Shown here piece by piece: positions 10,214 through 19,104 of a DNA stretch of 64,000 nucleotides (its first letter is position 1; each line of letters starts with the position of its first letter). The DNA lies in assembly GCF_019429525.1 (NCBI RefSeq), contig NZ_JAHXZL010000014.1, forward strand, positions 1-64,000, in the 5' to 3' direction. The stretch comes from Sphingomonas folli (GTDB lineage Bacteria; Pseudomonadota; Alphaproteobacteria; Sphingomonadales; Sphingomonadaceae). The notes under the pieces were generated by a model. It was not told the origin of the DNA. It ran no database searches and saw only the letters and a list, made by a program, of their open reading frames with translations. Made by a program: the position numbers and the translations under genes.

Positions 10214-11206
10214 ATGCCCGGGAGTGAGCATCTGATCGATGCCCTGGACGCGCGCGTCGAGCGCCGCCACCAGAGGCGTGAGTTCTTCAAGACCGCGATC
10301 GCGGGGGTCGCGCTGGGCGGTGCCGGGCTCGCGCTCGCCGGCCGCGCCGAGGCGCAGACCGCGCCGAGCGACACCGACATCCTCAACTTCGCGCTCAACC
10401 TCGAATATCTCGAGGCGCAATTCTACAGCTACGCCTATAGCGGCGAGGGCCTGCCCGCGGCGCAGCTCACCGGGACGCAGACGCAGGGCGCGGTGACCGG
10501 CGCGCGCAAGGCCAATCTCACGGACCGCGGCGTGATCCAATATGCCCGCGAGATCGCGTCCGACGAGATCGCGCATGTCGCCTCGCTGCGTCAGGCGCTG
10601 ACCTCCGCGGCGGTCGCGCAGCCCGCGATCGATCTCTCCGCGACGGTCTTCACCGCAGCGGCGGTGGCCGCCGGGGTCGATCTCAGCGCCAGCGGCGGGG
10701 TGTTCGACCCTTATGCCAACGACGACAACTTCCTGATCGCCGCATACATCTTCGAGGACGTCGGCGTCACGGCGTACAAGGGCGGCGCGCCGCTGCTCAG
10801 CAACCCCGATATCGTCGACGCCGCCGCGGGCATCCTTGCCGCCGAGGCGTTCCACGCGGGCATCATCCGCGGCGCGCTCTACCGCCGCGGTGTGACGGTG
10901 CCCGCCATCTGGACGATCACCGACCAGGTCTCCGACGCGCGCGACCTGCTCGACGGCACCACGGTCTCGTCCGGGCCGCCGCAGCGCGTCGCCGACGACG
11001 ATCAGGGGGTCACCCCGGTGCAGAACCAGTTCGGCCTGGCCGCGAACATCGTGCCGACCGACCAGAACGGCATCGTGTTCAGCCGCACCGCCGAGCAGGT
11101 CCACAACATCGCCTATCTCACCCGCCAGGCCGCCACGGCGGGCGGCTTCTTCCCCAATGGCACCAACAACCCCAACGCGGCGCTGCGGCGCTCCGGCGCG
11201 AACTGA
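10214..11206 (+). CDS. Tat-exported ferritin-like protein (Ferritin_2 / desiccation-related family)
   Basis: A 330-residue protein with a twin-arginine leader (RREFFKTAIAG followed by a hydrophobic stretch and AEA cleavage site), so it is probably folded before export to the periplasm. The mature part has ferritin-like helical segments with candidate metal ligands in NLEYLEAQFYSYA, SDEIAHVASLR and AAEAFHAGIIRG. This matches the Ferritin_2 (desiccation-related PCC13-62-like) group, whose biochemical role is not settled. ATG 10214 is chosen because AGGAGAGG lies five bases upstream; a GTG two codons earlier would overlap that site. A paralogue follows after 10 bases. Confidence 0.85.
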   Translation: MPGSEHLIDALDARVERRHQRREFFKTAIAGVALGGAGLALAGRAEAQTAPSDTDILNFALNLEYLEAQFYSYAYSGEGLPAAQLTGTQTQGAVTGARKANLTDRGVIQYAREIASDEIAHVASLRQALTSAAVAQPAIDLSATVFTAAAVAAGVDLSASGGVFDPYANDDNFLIAAYIFEDVGVTAYKGGAPLLSNPDIVDAAAGILAAEAFHAGIIRGALYRRGVTVPAIWTITDQVSDARDLLDGTTVSSGPPQRVADDDQGVTPVQNQFGLAANIVPTDQNGIVFSRTAEQVHNIAYLTRQAATAGGFFPNGTNNPNAALRRSGAN

Positions 11207-11216
11207 GGAGGCGGCG

Positions 11217-12245
11217 ATGAGCGACCAGACCGAGTTTCTCGACCTCATGGAGCGCGCCGAGCATCAGCGCCGCGCGCGCCGCAACTTCATCCGGCTGTGC
11301 GGCGGCGCCGCGGCGATGTCCGGCGGCCTCGCGCTGCTGTCGGGCTGCAACGACGACAACGAGGGCGAGCCGGCGCCCACCGTCTCGCCGACACCCGCGC
11401 CGACGGTGAGCGACGCCGACGTGCTCAACTTCGCGCTGCAGCTCGAGTATCTCGAGGGCAATTTCTATTCCTACGCGGTCTCGGGCCAGGGCATCGCCGC
11501 CGCGCTGCAGACCGGCGCCGGTGCGCAGGGTGCGGTGGTGACGGGGAGCGGCGACGGTGCCGCGCGCGCGGTGACCTTCTCCGACCCGGTGGTGCAGCAA
11601 TATGCGCGCGAGATCGCGTTCGACGAGCTCGGCCATATCGGCTTCCTCCGCACCAATCTCGGCAGCGCCGCGGTGGCGCAGCCGGCGATCAACCTGTCGG
11701 GCAGCGCCAGCGTGACGATCGGGGGGACGACCGCGGTCGGCGCCTTCACCGCCGCGGCGCGCGCCGCGGGCGTGATCGGCGCGAGCGAGATCTTCGATCC
11801 CTTCCTCAACGACGAGAATTTCCTGATCGGCTCGTACCTGCTGACCGACGTCGGCGTGACCGCATATCGCGGCGCGGCGCGGCTGATCAGCAACAAGACC
11901 TTCCTCGAAGCCTCGGCAGGCATCCTCGCCACCGAATGCTACCACGACGGCGTGATCCGCTCCGAGCTGTGGCGCCGTGGGCTGACGGTGCCCAGCATCT
12001 ACACGCGAATCACGCAGATCTCGAACACGCGCGACGGGCTCGACGGCTCGACCGAGAACGACCAGGACATCGGCGACGCCACCACCGCCAACCTGGTGCC
12101 GACCAACGACGGCGGTCTCGTGCTCGGCCGCAACGCCGCGCAGGTGCTCAACGTGGTCTACCAGAACAAGGCGGCGGTCTCGTCCGGCGGCTTCTTCCCC
12201 GCCGGTCTGAACGGCACGATCAAGACCAGCCAGGCGAACGCCTGA
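11217..12245 (+). CDS. Ferritin-like lipoprotein, paralogue of the preceding gene
   Basis: A 342-residue protein with RRNFIRL (Tat-like) and a lipobox LLSGC, so probably a lipid-anchored periplasmic protein. A Pro/Thr linker (PTVSPTPAPTVS) is followed by the same ferritin-like core: QLEYLEGNFYSYA, FDELGHIGFLR and ATECYHDGVIRSEL. Conservation of the Glu/His positions in both paralogues suggests a real metal site. A GAGGAGG ribosome site sits in the 10-base gap after the first gene, so the two form an operon, one copy soluble and one anchored. Substrate or metal is not known. Confidence 0.85.
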   Translation: MSDQTEFLDLMERAEHQRRARRNFIRLCGGAAAMSGGLALLSGCNDDNEGEPAPTVSPTPAPTVSDADVLNFALQLEYLEGNFYSYAVSGQGIAAALQTGAGAQGAVVTGSGDGAARAVTFSDPVVQQYAREIAFDELGHIGFLRTNLGSAAVAQPAINLSGSASVTIGGTTAVGAFTAAARAAGVIGASEIFDPFLNDENFLIGSYLLTDVGVTAYRGAARLISNKTFLEASAGILATECYHDGVIRSELWRRGLTVPSIYTRITQISNTRDGLDGSTENDQDIGDATTANLVPTNDGGLVLGRNAAQVLNVVYQNKAAVSSGGFFPAGLNGTIKTSQANA

Positions 12246-12258
12246 GCGCGACGGCGTC

Positions 12259-12282
12259 GCATCCCCGCGCCGGCGGGGATGC
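12259..12282. terminator. Hairpin between convergent genes (possible bidirectional terminator)
   Basis: A perfect 10-bp stem (GCATCCCCGC/GCGGGGATGC) with a 4-base loop lies 13 bases after the ferritin-like operon and 24 bases from the end of the small leftward gene. There is no T run. The GATCCCCGC-type arm also resembles the local repeat family near 62191. Confidence 0.45.
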
Positions 12283-12305
12283 GGTCGCCGGTTCGCCGCA
12301 CCCGA

Positions 12306-12509
12306 TCAGGCGGGCCAGAGCCCGCTCGGCCAGGGCTCGAGGTCGTAGCGTTCCTCGATCGACCAGGCCTCGTCGGACAGGCGCTCGCCGCGCATCCAGT
12401 GCTGGTCCTGCTCGTCGCCGGGCGGCAGGTCGCGCGCCAGTGCCTTCTCGCGCTCCTCCTCGGCGTGTAGCGCCCTCACCGTCCGCTCGGCTGCTTCGCG
12501 ATCCGTCAT
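12306..12509 (-). CDS. Small acidic hypothetical protein (67 aa)
   Basis: ATG at 12509 is preceded by a clear GAGGAG ribosome site, which decides the start; upstream in-frame codons lack one. The 67 residues are charged (EEEREKALARDLPPGDEQDQ) with a Trp-rich end (DLEPWPSGLWPA) and no leader or membrane segment. I do not recognise a family. It is a single gene, convergent with the ferritin-like pair. Confidence 0.6.
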   Translation of the reverse strand: MTDREAAERTVRALHAEEEREKALARDLPPGDEQDQHWMRGERLSDEAWSIEERYDLEPWPSGLWPA

Positions 12510-12701
12510 CGTGACACTCCTCGGCGATCGGACAACGAGCGTGGGTCGCATTCCGTCGCGCGTGATCGCCCTGATCTCGGTCAAGCAGCGTTCGCGCGGC
12601 GGAAGCGATCACGCGAGGCTAGGAGGTTGCGCGCGGACGCGTTACCAACGGCGCGGATGCGAACCGCATTGTGATCGGGAGTATCGAAGAGGATGCGAGC
12701 T

Positions 12702-13484
12702 ATGAAGCGTATCGTGCTGGGCGCCGGGCTGTTGCTCGCCTCGTCCGCGGTGGTGGCGCAGGGCCAGCAGGGTGACCCCAAAGCGACCGAGCAATGGTCG
12801 CCCGCGGTGCCGGTGGTGACTCCGGGCGCCTTCGCGGGCTGGGCCGCGCCCGCCGACGCGGTGGTGCTGTTCGACGGCAAGGGGCTGGACCGCTGGTCCG
12901 CGGTGAAGACCGGCGGCGCGGCCGGCTGGACCGTCGCCGACGGCGCGGTGACGGTGAAGAAGGGCACCGGCAATATCCAGACCAAGCAGTCGTTCGGCAG
13001 CTACCAGCTGCACCTGGAATACCGCATCCCGGCCACCATCACGGGCGAGGGCCAGGCGCGCGGCAACAGCGGGCTGTTCCTCGCCTCCACTGGTCCGGGC
13101 GACGACGGCTATGAGTTCCAGATCATGGACAGCTACAACAACCCGACCTACGTCAACGGCCAACTCGGCGCGATCTACAAGCAGACGCCGCCGCTCGCCA
13201 ACCCGGCGCGCCGCCCGGGCGAGTGGCAGACGATCGACGTCACCTGGGAGGCGCCGCGCTTCGGCGCCGACGGCTCGGTCACCCGGCCCGCCTATGTCAC
13301 CGGCTACGTCAACGGCGTGCTGGTGCAGGATCACACCGAGGTGCGCGGCGGTACCGTCTATATCGGCAAGCCCAGCTACAAGCCCCACGGCAAGGCGCCG
13401 ATCAAGCTGCAGGACCACGGCGACCCCAGCCAGCCGATCAGCTTCCGCAACATCTGGGTGCGCGAGCTGCCCGACAAGGGGTGA
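12702..13484 (+). CDS. Exported DUF1080 protein (3-keto-disaccharide hydrolase-like)
   Basis: A 260-residue protein with a signal peptide (KRIVLGAGLLLASSAVVA) and one DUF1080 domain, a concanavalin-like beta-sandwich. Characteristic pieces are VVLFDGKGLDRWS, RGNSGLFL, YEFQIMDSYNN and the end PISFRNIWVREL. Members with known activity cleave 3-keto-glycosides made by sugar 3-oxidases, so a periplasmic sugar-breakdown role is plausible. The ATG at 12702 has GAGG nine bases upstream; an ATG at 12693 abuts that site. It is convergent with a GH39-like glycosidase. Confidence 0.85.
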   Translation: MKRIVLGAGLLLASSAVVAQGQQGDPKATEQWSPAVPVVTPGAFAGWAAPADAVVLFDGKGLDRWSAVKTGGAAGWTVADGAVTVKKGTGNIQTKQSFGSYQLHLEYRIPATITGEGQARGNSGLFLASTGPGDDGYEFQIMDSYNNPTYVNGQLGAIYKQTPPLANPARRPGEWQTIDVTWEAPRFGADGSVTRPAYVTGYVNGVLVQDHTEVRGGTVYIGKPSYKPHGKAPIKLQDHGDPSQPISFRNIWVRELPDKG

Positions 13485-13693
13485 GGTCGCGCGGCGCGCG
13501 CTGTCGTCGACCGGCGGCGCGCCGGCCGGCCCTGCCCGGCTCCTCGGCCTCGTCGCGGGATCCACCTGTTCGCGTACCGCACGTGACGGCGTCCGCGGCG
13601 CGTCGGACCCCCGCCGAAGCCGGGATGACGACGGTGCGTGGGGCGAAGGTCCGCGCGACGGCGAGAGGTCGCGCCGGGCCCCCGCGGCGCATG

Positions 13694-15388
13694 TCAGGGC
13701 GCGCCGTCGCTCGCGCCCACCGGAGTCAGCACCAGCAGCGACACGCCCTGACGCGGCAGCGTGAAGGCGATCTCGCCCGCCCCGCGCCGCATCGCGACAC
13801 GCGACGGCGGCGCGAGGGGCACCAGCGCCGCGGCCTGCTTCAGCGCGGCGCGCTGCGCGTCGCTCGGCGCGAGCGGCGCGCCCATCTTCTGCCACGCCGC
13901 GAAGCTGTTGGCGTGGCTCTCGTCGACGCGATAATGGGTCAGCGTCGCGCCCGACGCGAGCGCGCGCGGCAGGTCACGCAGCCGCAGCCGCACTGCCGCG
14001 GGCGGTCCGGCAACGTCGTCGTCGTGATAATGCCACACCATCACCGCGACCCGGTCACCGTCGCGCGTCGCCACGCTGCCGACGTCGGCGTCGCCGCGCA
14101 CGCCCTCGCCCAGCACGGTGTCGAGCGCCACCTCATGGTCCGAGCGCGCGCTCACGTAGCGCCCGCCCATCCTCGCGAAGAGCTTGAAGACGTTGATCAC
14201 CGGCAGGTCGATCCCGCCCGAGGTGAGCTGGCGGAAGCCGGCGAACGGCGCCTGGTCCTCGAACTCGAACGCCCAGGTCAGCACCCCCTCCAGCGTCAGC
14301 CCGCGCCGCCGCGCCAGCGCGCGCAGCCGCGGGAAGGAGGCGGCGGTGTAGCTCGCGTACATCGTGCCGTTGCGATAGGCGTTGGCCGGCCCCTGACAGG
14401 CGGCGCAGCCCTCCGGGTCCGACTCGCCGATCACGATCGGCCTGGTGCGGAAGACCGGGTCGGCCGCGATCGCCGCGAACTCATGGTCCGCGGCCTTGAG
14501 GTGCGTGTCGAGCCCCATGCGGACGTGGCTCCCGTCCGGCCCCTCGATCACCCGCGGCTGGCCCTTGGCGTGAAACGACAGGAAGTCGGTCGGCGTGCCC
14601 GCGGCGCGCGCGTGCTCCATGAAGGCGGCGAGGAAGTCGTCGCCCGCACCCGCGCTGTCGGGGCCACCCACGCGCGCCTCGGGCAGCGCGCGCCGCACCC
14701 CGCGCACCGCGGCGTCGTGGAGACGGAAGAACTCCTCGCGCGTCCCGCCCCAATAGTATCGCGGCAGGTTCGCCTCGTTCCACGTCTCGAAATACCAGCT
14801 CGCCACCTCGGCGCGGCCGTAGCGCTCGACGCAATGCTGCACCCAGCGGTGGATCAGCTCCTCCCAGCGCGCATAGTCGCGCGGCGGATAGGCCCAGCCG
14901 GTGCGCAGCTCGCCGCTGCCCGGGCGCCAGTCGTGCTGGTATGGCCGCGGCTTCGTCGACAGCGCCTCGGGCATGAAGCCGAGCTCGACATAGGGTTTCA
15001 CGCCGCGCGCGCGATAGGTGTCGAAGATGCGGTCGACGATCGTCCAGTCGTAGATGGCGCGACCGGCGGAGTCCTCGCGATAGACGCCCGTCGAGCCCCA
15101 TTTGAGGGCGGGCGTGCCGTCGCCCGAGGTGAGCAGGTTGTGCGCGCGGAAATAGACCCGGTCGGGCGCGAGCGCCCCGAGCGTCGCCAGCGTGGTGCGG
15201 CCGTCTTTCATGGTCGCGTAATTGGGCTCGTCGGCGCCGAAGAAGCGCCATTCCTGCGCCACCGGTCCCCCGTCGCGCGCGGCGTCGACCTCGATCGTCA
15301 CGGCGAAGGCCGGGTGCTCCGGTGCGCCGCCCACGGGCGCGGCGCACGCCAGGCCGCCGACGACCAGACCCTGTTTCCACGCGCGCAT
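13694..15388 (-). CDS. Exported GH39-family glycoside hydrolase (beta-xylosidase-like)
   Basis: A 564-residue protein with a short leader (MRAWKQGLVVGGLACAAPVGG) and a TIM-barrel with a trailing beta domain, as in GH39 enzymes. WYFETWNEANLPRYYWGG holds the acid/base Glu of the WNE motif, and PIVIGESDPEG the likely nucleophile Glu. GH39 includes beta-xylosidases and alpha-iduronidases; the exact substrate cannot be told. ATG 15388 has GGGGAG about 8-10 bases upstream; the frame runs on toward the tRNA gene but that part is not leader-like. It ends 209 bases from the DUF1080 gene, facing it. Confidence 0.82.
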   Translation of the reverse strand: MRAWKQGLVVGGLACAAPVGGAPEHPAFAVTIEVDAARDGGPVAQEWRFFGADEPNYATMKDGRTTLATLGALAPDRVYFRAHNLLTSGDGTPALKWGSTGVYREDSAGRAIYDWTIVDRIFDTYRARGVKPYVELGFMPEALSTKPRPYQHDWRPGSGELRTGWAYPPRDYARWEELIHRWVQHCVERYGRAEVASWYFETWNEANLPRYYWGGTREEFFRLHDAAVRGVRRALPEARVGGPDSAGAGDDFLAAFMEHARAAGTPTDFLSFHAKGQPRVIEGPDGSHVRMGLDTHLKAADHEFAAIAADPVFRTRPIVIGESDPEGCAACQGPANAYRNGTMYASYTAASFPRLRALARRRGLTLEGVLTWAFEFEDQAPFAGFRQLTSGGIDLPVINVFKLFARMGGRYVSARSDHEVALDTVLGEGVRGDADVGSVATRDGDRVAVMVWHYHDDDVAGPPAAVRLRLRDLPRALASGATLTHYRVDESHANSFAAWQKMGAPLAPSDAQRAALKQAAALVPLAPPSRVAMRRGAGEIAFTLPRQGVSLLVLTPVGASDGAP

Positions 15389-15453
15389 CGGCTCGCTCTC
15401 CCCGTCCCACGATGATGCGGGAGGGCGCGCGATCGCGCAAGCGCCGGGCGGGA

Positions 15454-15530
15454 TGGTGCCCCCGGCGAGATTCGAACTCACGACCTGCGGTTTAGGAAAC
15501 CGTCGCTCTATCCTGCTGAGCTACGGGGGC
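15454..15530 (-). tRNA. tRNA-Arg(CCT)
   Basis: The reverse strand gives a 77-base cloverleaf: acceptor GCCCCCG/CGGGGGC, discriminator A and an encoded CCA; D arm GCTC...GAGC; anticodon loop TTCCTAA with anticodon CCT; T arm with GAGTTCGAATCTC. The first anticodon-stem position is an A-C mismatch. No integrase or att duplication is seen beside it. Confidence 0.95.
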
Positions 15531-15674
15531 GCCGTTCGCCTCCCGTAGGTTCTCGCGCCCGGAGGGTCAATCGCTCACCGGCCGGCTCGACCCAGGCCGC
15601 GGTGTGACGGCGCGTCGCGCCGAACGGCCGCGGGCGGCGGCCACCGGGGCGGACCATGGGCCCGCCCCGCGCGG

Positions 15675-16517
15675 TCAGTGCTTCACCTCGCGCCAGACGT
15701 TCTGATACGCGCCCCAGGTCAGGTAGATGAAGATCGCCAGGAAGATCACCGCGGCCAGGCCGGCGGCGTGGCGCGCCTCCAGGTTGGGCTCGGCGGTCCA
15801 GGTGAGGAAGGCCGCCACGTCGCGCGCCATCTGGTCGCGCGTCGCCTTGGTGCCGTCCGAATAGGTCACCTGCCCGTCCGACGTCAGCGGCGGCGGCATC
15901 GCGATGTTGAGGTTCGCGAAATACGGATTGTAGTGCAGCCCGGTCGGCGTCTTGGCGTCGGGGAACTTGCGCAGCAGCTCGGCCGGCTGGTCACGATAGC
16001 CCGTGATCAGCGCGTGGACATAGTTGCTGCCGTCCTCGCGCGCCTTGGTCATCAGCGAGAGATCGGGCGGCAGCGCGTTGGCGTTGGCCGCACGCGCCGC
16101 GACCTCGTTCGCGAAGGGCGACGGGAAATGGTCCGACGGCAGGTTCTTGCGCGTCGCCGCCTCGCCCGTCTCCGGGTTCACGCTGGGCTGCTCGATCACC
16201 CACTGGGTCGCGATCGCCTTCACCTCGGCCTCGGAATAGCCGATCTTCTGCAGGTCGCGGAAGGCGACATATTTCAGCGAGTGGCAGGCCGCGCAGACCT
16301 CCTTGTACACCTGGAAGCCGCGCTGCAGCTGCTGGCGGTCGAACTTGCCGAACCAGCCCGCGGAGGACAGCTCGATGTCCTCCGGGTGCAGGCGGAACTC
16401 ATGCTCGGCGGTGTGCGGCGCCGGGTTCTGGATCGCGTCCTTGGCGGTGAAGAACAGCGCCAGCGCGAGCACGAAGACGAACCCCGCACCGATCACCAGT
16501 GATATGAGACGAACCAT
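15675..16517 (-). CDS. petC: Cytochrome c1 of the bc1 complex
   Basis: A 280-residue membrane-anchored cytochrome c subunit of ubiquinol:cytochrome c reductase; passes electrons from the Rieske protein to soluble cytochrome c. An N-terminal hydrophobic segment is followed by the haem site CAACH (75-79), the Met-ligand region NIAMPPPLTSDG and a C-terminal membrane helix (AAVIFLAIFIYLTWGAY) that anchors it in the inner membrane. It is last in petA-petB-petC, 30 bases after petB. The length and the absence of a petB-petC fusion are usual for sphingomonads. Confidence 0.95.
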   Translation of the reverse strand: MVRLISLVIGAGFVFVLALALFFTAKDAIQNPAPHTAEHEFRLHPEDIELSSAGWFGKFDRQQLQRGFQVYKEVCAACHSLKYVAFRDLQKIGYSEAEVKAIATQWVIEQPSVNPETGEAATRKNLPSDHFPSPFANEVAARAANANALPPDLSLMTKAREDGSNYVHALITGYRDQPAELLRKFPDAKTPTGLHYNPYFANLNIAMPPPLTSDGQVTYSDGTKATRDQMARDVAAFLTWTAEPNLEARHAAGLAAVIFLAIFIYLTWGAYQNVWREVKH

Positions 16518-16547
16518 TGCCTGTCAGATCCCCTCTTCGTCTCGTTC

Positions 16548-17834
16548 TCAACCCGCCAGCGCGGTCTTGGTGGGCGCGGTGCCGCCGTGCTTCGACAGCA
16601 CCGCCTCGGTGATCGAGTTGGGCAGCGGCCGCGGCCGCTCCGCCGCCGACACCAGCGGCAGGATGATCAGGAAGTGCGCGAAGTAATAACCCGCGGCGAT
16701 CTGCCCCATCATCACGTTGCGCGCGCTCGCCTCGGCGCCGCCGACATAGCCGAGCACCAGCACGTCGAACACCAGCACGATCAGGAACCATCGGTAGGTC
16801 GGCCGATAGTTGGCCGAGCGCACCGGCGAGCTGTCGAGCCAGGGCAGGAAGAACAGCAGCAGGATCGAGCCGAACATCGCCAGCACGCCCCACAGCTTCG
16901 CCGGCAGGATGAAGTCCGCGGTGAAGCTCTTCAGGATCGCGTAGAAGGGCAGGAAATACCATTCGGGCACGATGTGCGCCGGCGTCGAGAGCGGGTTGGC
17001 CTCGATGTAATTGTCCGGGTGCCCCAGCAGGTTGGGCGAGAAGAAGATCAGCGTCGCGAAGATCAGGAAGAACACCGCCACGCCCACGCCGTCCTTGGCG
17101 GTGTAGTAGGGGTGGAACGGCACCGTGTCCTGCTCGCCCTTCACGTCCACGCCGGTCGGGTTGTTCGAACCCGGGATGTGCAGCGCCCAGATGTGCAGGA
17201 TGATCACGCCCGCGATCACGAAGGGCAGCAGATAGTGGAGCGAGAAGAAGCGGTTCAGCGCGGCATTGTCGGGCGCGAAGCCGCCCAGCAGCCAGATGCG
17301 GATGGTGTCGCCCACCAGCGGGATCGCCGAGAAGAAACCCGTGATCACCTGCGCGCCCCAGAAGCTCATCTGCCCCCAGGGAAGCACGTAGCCCATGAAG
17401 GCGGTGGCCATCATCAGCAGGAAGATCACCACGCCGAGCAGCCACACCATCTCACGCGGCGCCTTGTACGAGCCGTAATACAGCCCGCGCCCGATGTGGA
17501 TGTACACCACGGCGAGGAACATCGACGCGCCGTTGGCGTGCGCGTAGCGCAGGAACCAGCCCGCGTTGACGTCGCGCATGATGCTCTCGACCGAGCCGAA
17601 GGCAACCCCGCCGTTGGCGGCATAATGCATCGCCAGCACCACGCCGGTGACGATCTGGATCACCAGCGCGGCCCCGGCGAGCACGCCGAAGTTCCAGAAA
17701 TAATTGAGGTTGCGCGGCACCGGATAGCCCGCGCCGATGGCGTTGTAGACGAGGCGCGGCAGCGGCAGCTTCTCGTCCATCCAGCGCATCAGCGGCTGCT
17801 TCGGCTCATAATGCTTGGCCCAGGGAAAGCTCAT
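16548..17834 (-). CDS. petB: Cytochrome b of the bc1 complex
   Basis: Integral membrane subunit (428 residues, eight helices expected) that holds the two b haems and the Qo and Qi quinone sites. Visible family features include FWNFGVLAG, the haem-region segment GYVLPWGQMSFWGAQVI, the Qo-loop Pro-Glu-Trp-Tyr motif in IVPEWYFLPFYAILKS and the haem-binding HYLLPFVIAG. It follows petA by 13 bases and precedes petC by 30 bases, so all three are one transcript read leftward. Confidence 0.97.
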   Translation of the reverse strand: MSFPWAKHYEPKQPLMRWMDEKLPLPRLVYNAIGAGYPVPRNLNYFWNFGVLAGAALVIQIVTGVVLAMHYAANGGVAFGSVESIMRDVNAGWFLRYAHANGASMFLAVVYIHIGRGLYYGSYKAPREMVWLLGVVIFLLMMATAFMGYVLPWGQMSFWGAQVITGFFSAIPLVGDTIRIWLLGGFAPDNAALNRFFSLHYLLPFVIAGVIILHIWALHIPGSNNPTGVDVKGEQDTVPFHPYYTAKDGVGVAVFFLIFATLIFFSPNLLGHPDNYIEANPLSTPAHIVPEWYFLPFYAILKSFTADFILPAKLWGVLAMFGSILLLFFLPWLDSSPVRSANYRPTYRWFLIVLVFDVLVLGYVGGAEASARNVMMGQIAAGYYFAHFLIILPLVSAAERPRPLPNSITEAVLSKHGGTAPTKTALAG

Positions 17835-17847
17835 CTCTCTATCTCCC

Positions 17848-18432
17848 TCAGCCGACCGTCACGACGGTGTCGGAATTGAACGTATAGTCGGGCACGTGCA
17901 GGTTCTGCGGCGCCGGGCCCTGGCGGATCCGGCCGGCGGTGTCATAGGCCGAGCCGTGGCACGGGCAGAAATAGCCGCCGAACGGGCCCTTGTTCTCGCC
18001 CTCGCCCGCGCCCAGCGGCACGCAGCCGAGATGGGTGCAGACGCCCAGCGTGATCAGCCAATTCTCCTTGCCCGGCTTGGTGCGCTCGGCGAGCGTCTGC
18101 GGGTCGCGCAGCGAGCCGACGTCGACCGCATTGGCCTCGCCGATCTCCTTAGGCGTCAGGTTGCGCACGAACAGCGGCTGCTTGCGGAACGACGACTTGA
18201 TCGCCTGCCCCGGCGCGATCTTCGAGATGTCGATCTCGGTGGTCGACAGCGCGAGCACGTCGGCCGAGGGGTTCATCTGGTTGATCAGCGGCAGCACGAT
18301 CGCCACCGCGCCGACGCCCGCGAACGAGACCGCGGCGATATTGATGAAATCGCGGCGGCGCGGGTCGTGGGCGGGCTCGTGATAGGGCGCGGGATCCTCG
18401 CCCGGGGGAATGCTGTTCTCGACCGTCGCCAT
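17848..18432 (-). CDS. petA: Rieske iron-sulfur protein of the bc1 complex
   Basis: A 194-residue [2Fe-2S] subunit. PRRRDFINIAA with a following hydrophobic helix is the Tat-type anchor. The two cluster motifs CTHLGC and CPCHGS supply the Cys and His ligands, followed by the GPAPQNL proline loop. The ATG at 18432 is preferred over a TTG three codons upstream because AGAGG lies nine bases before it. It is first gene of the bc1 operon, divergent from trmL with about 180 bases between the starts. Confidence 0.96.
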   Translation of the reverse strand: MATVENSIPPGEDPAPYHEPAHDPRRRDFINIAAVSFAGVGAVAIVLPLINQMNPSADVLALSTTEIDISKIAPGQAIKSSFRKQPLFVRNLTPKEIGEANAVDVGSLRDPQTLAERTKPGKENWLITLGVCTHLGCVPLGAGEGENKGPFGGYFCPCHGSAYDTAGRIRQGPAPQNLHVPDYTFNSDTVVTVG

Positions 18433-18611
18433 TCGCGTCAAACCTCTACCCGTTCATTCTCCCGCCGGGTCGATCCGATGCCGTCGCGACATGCCGCCTC
18501 CCCGCGCGACCTGCCCGTCCCCGAGGCGGTCTGGCGGGGTGATAGCCGCGGGCCCCGCGCTTTGCCAATCCCATTTTGCGGTGGCGCAACGAGCGCGGTA
18601 GAGCGGCGGCG

Positions 18612-19070
18612 ATGCGGATCGCGCTGTTCCAACCCGATATCGCCGGCAACGTCGGCACGCTGCTGCGGCTCGGCGCCTGCCTCGACGTGGCGGTCGACCT
18701 GATCGAGCCGATGGGTTTCCCTTTCGGCGAGCGCGCGCTGGCGCGCGCCGCCATGGACTATGCCGCTCATGTCCGCGTTCGCCGCCACGCCGACTGGGAC
18801 GCGTTCCTCGCCACCGTCGAGGGGCGCGTCGTGCTCGCCACCACCGCCGGTGCGGTGCCGCTGCCGCAGGCGCGCTTCGCCACCCATGACGTGCTGCTGC
18901 TCGGCAGCGAGGGTTCGGGCGTGCCGGCGCACGTCCATGAGCGCGCCGACCTGCGCGTGCGCGTGCCGATGCGCGCGGGCCTGCGCTCGCTCAACGTGGC
19001 GATGGTGGGGGCGCTGATCCTGGGCGAGGCGCTGCGCCAGACCGGCGGCTGGGACAGATTGACCGATTGA
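18612..19070 (+). CDS. trmL: tRNA (cytidine(34)-2'-O)-methyltransferase
   Basis: A small SPOUT-class methyltransferase (152 residues) that 2'-O-methylates the wobble base of tRNA-Leu isoacceptors. The knotted SAM-binding site is shown by LLLGSEGSGVP and RVPMRAGLRSLNVAMVGAL, and the N-terminus is the family RIALFQPDIAGNVGTLLRLG. The protein is only the SPOUT domain, as usual for TrmL. It lies 34 bases upstream of hemF on the same strand, so the two may share a transcript. Confidence 0.93.
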   Translation: MRIALFQPDIAGNVGTLLRLGACLDVAVDLIEPMGFPFGERALARAAMDYAAHVRVRRHADWDAFLATVEGRVVLATTAGAVPLPQARFATHDVLLLGSEGSGVPAHVHERADLRVRVPMRAGLRSLNVAMVGALILGEALRQTGGWDRLTD

Positions 19071-19104
19071 CCCGGCACGCTTCCGCGGGCGAGAGCGTAT
19101 CGCC

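Noticed and set aside
15222..15548. A forward frame across the tRNA-Arg gene (PPARFELTT product)
   Set aside because: Again the translation of an antisense tRNA, a frequent annotation error.
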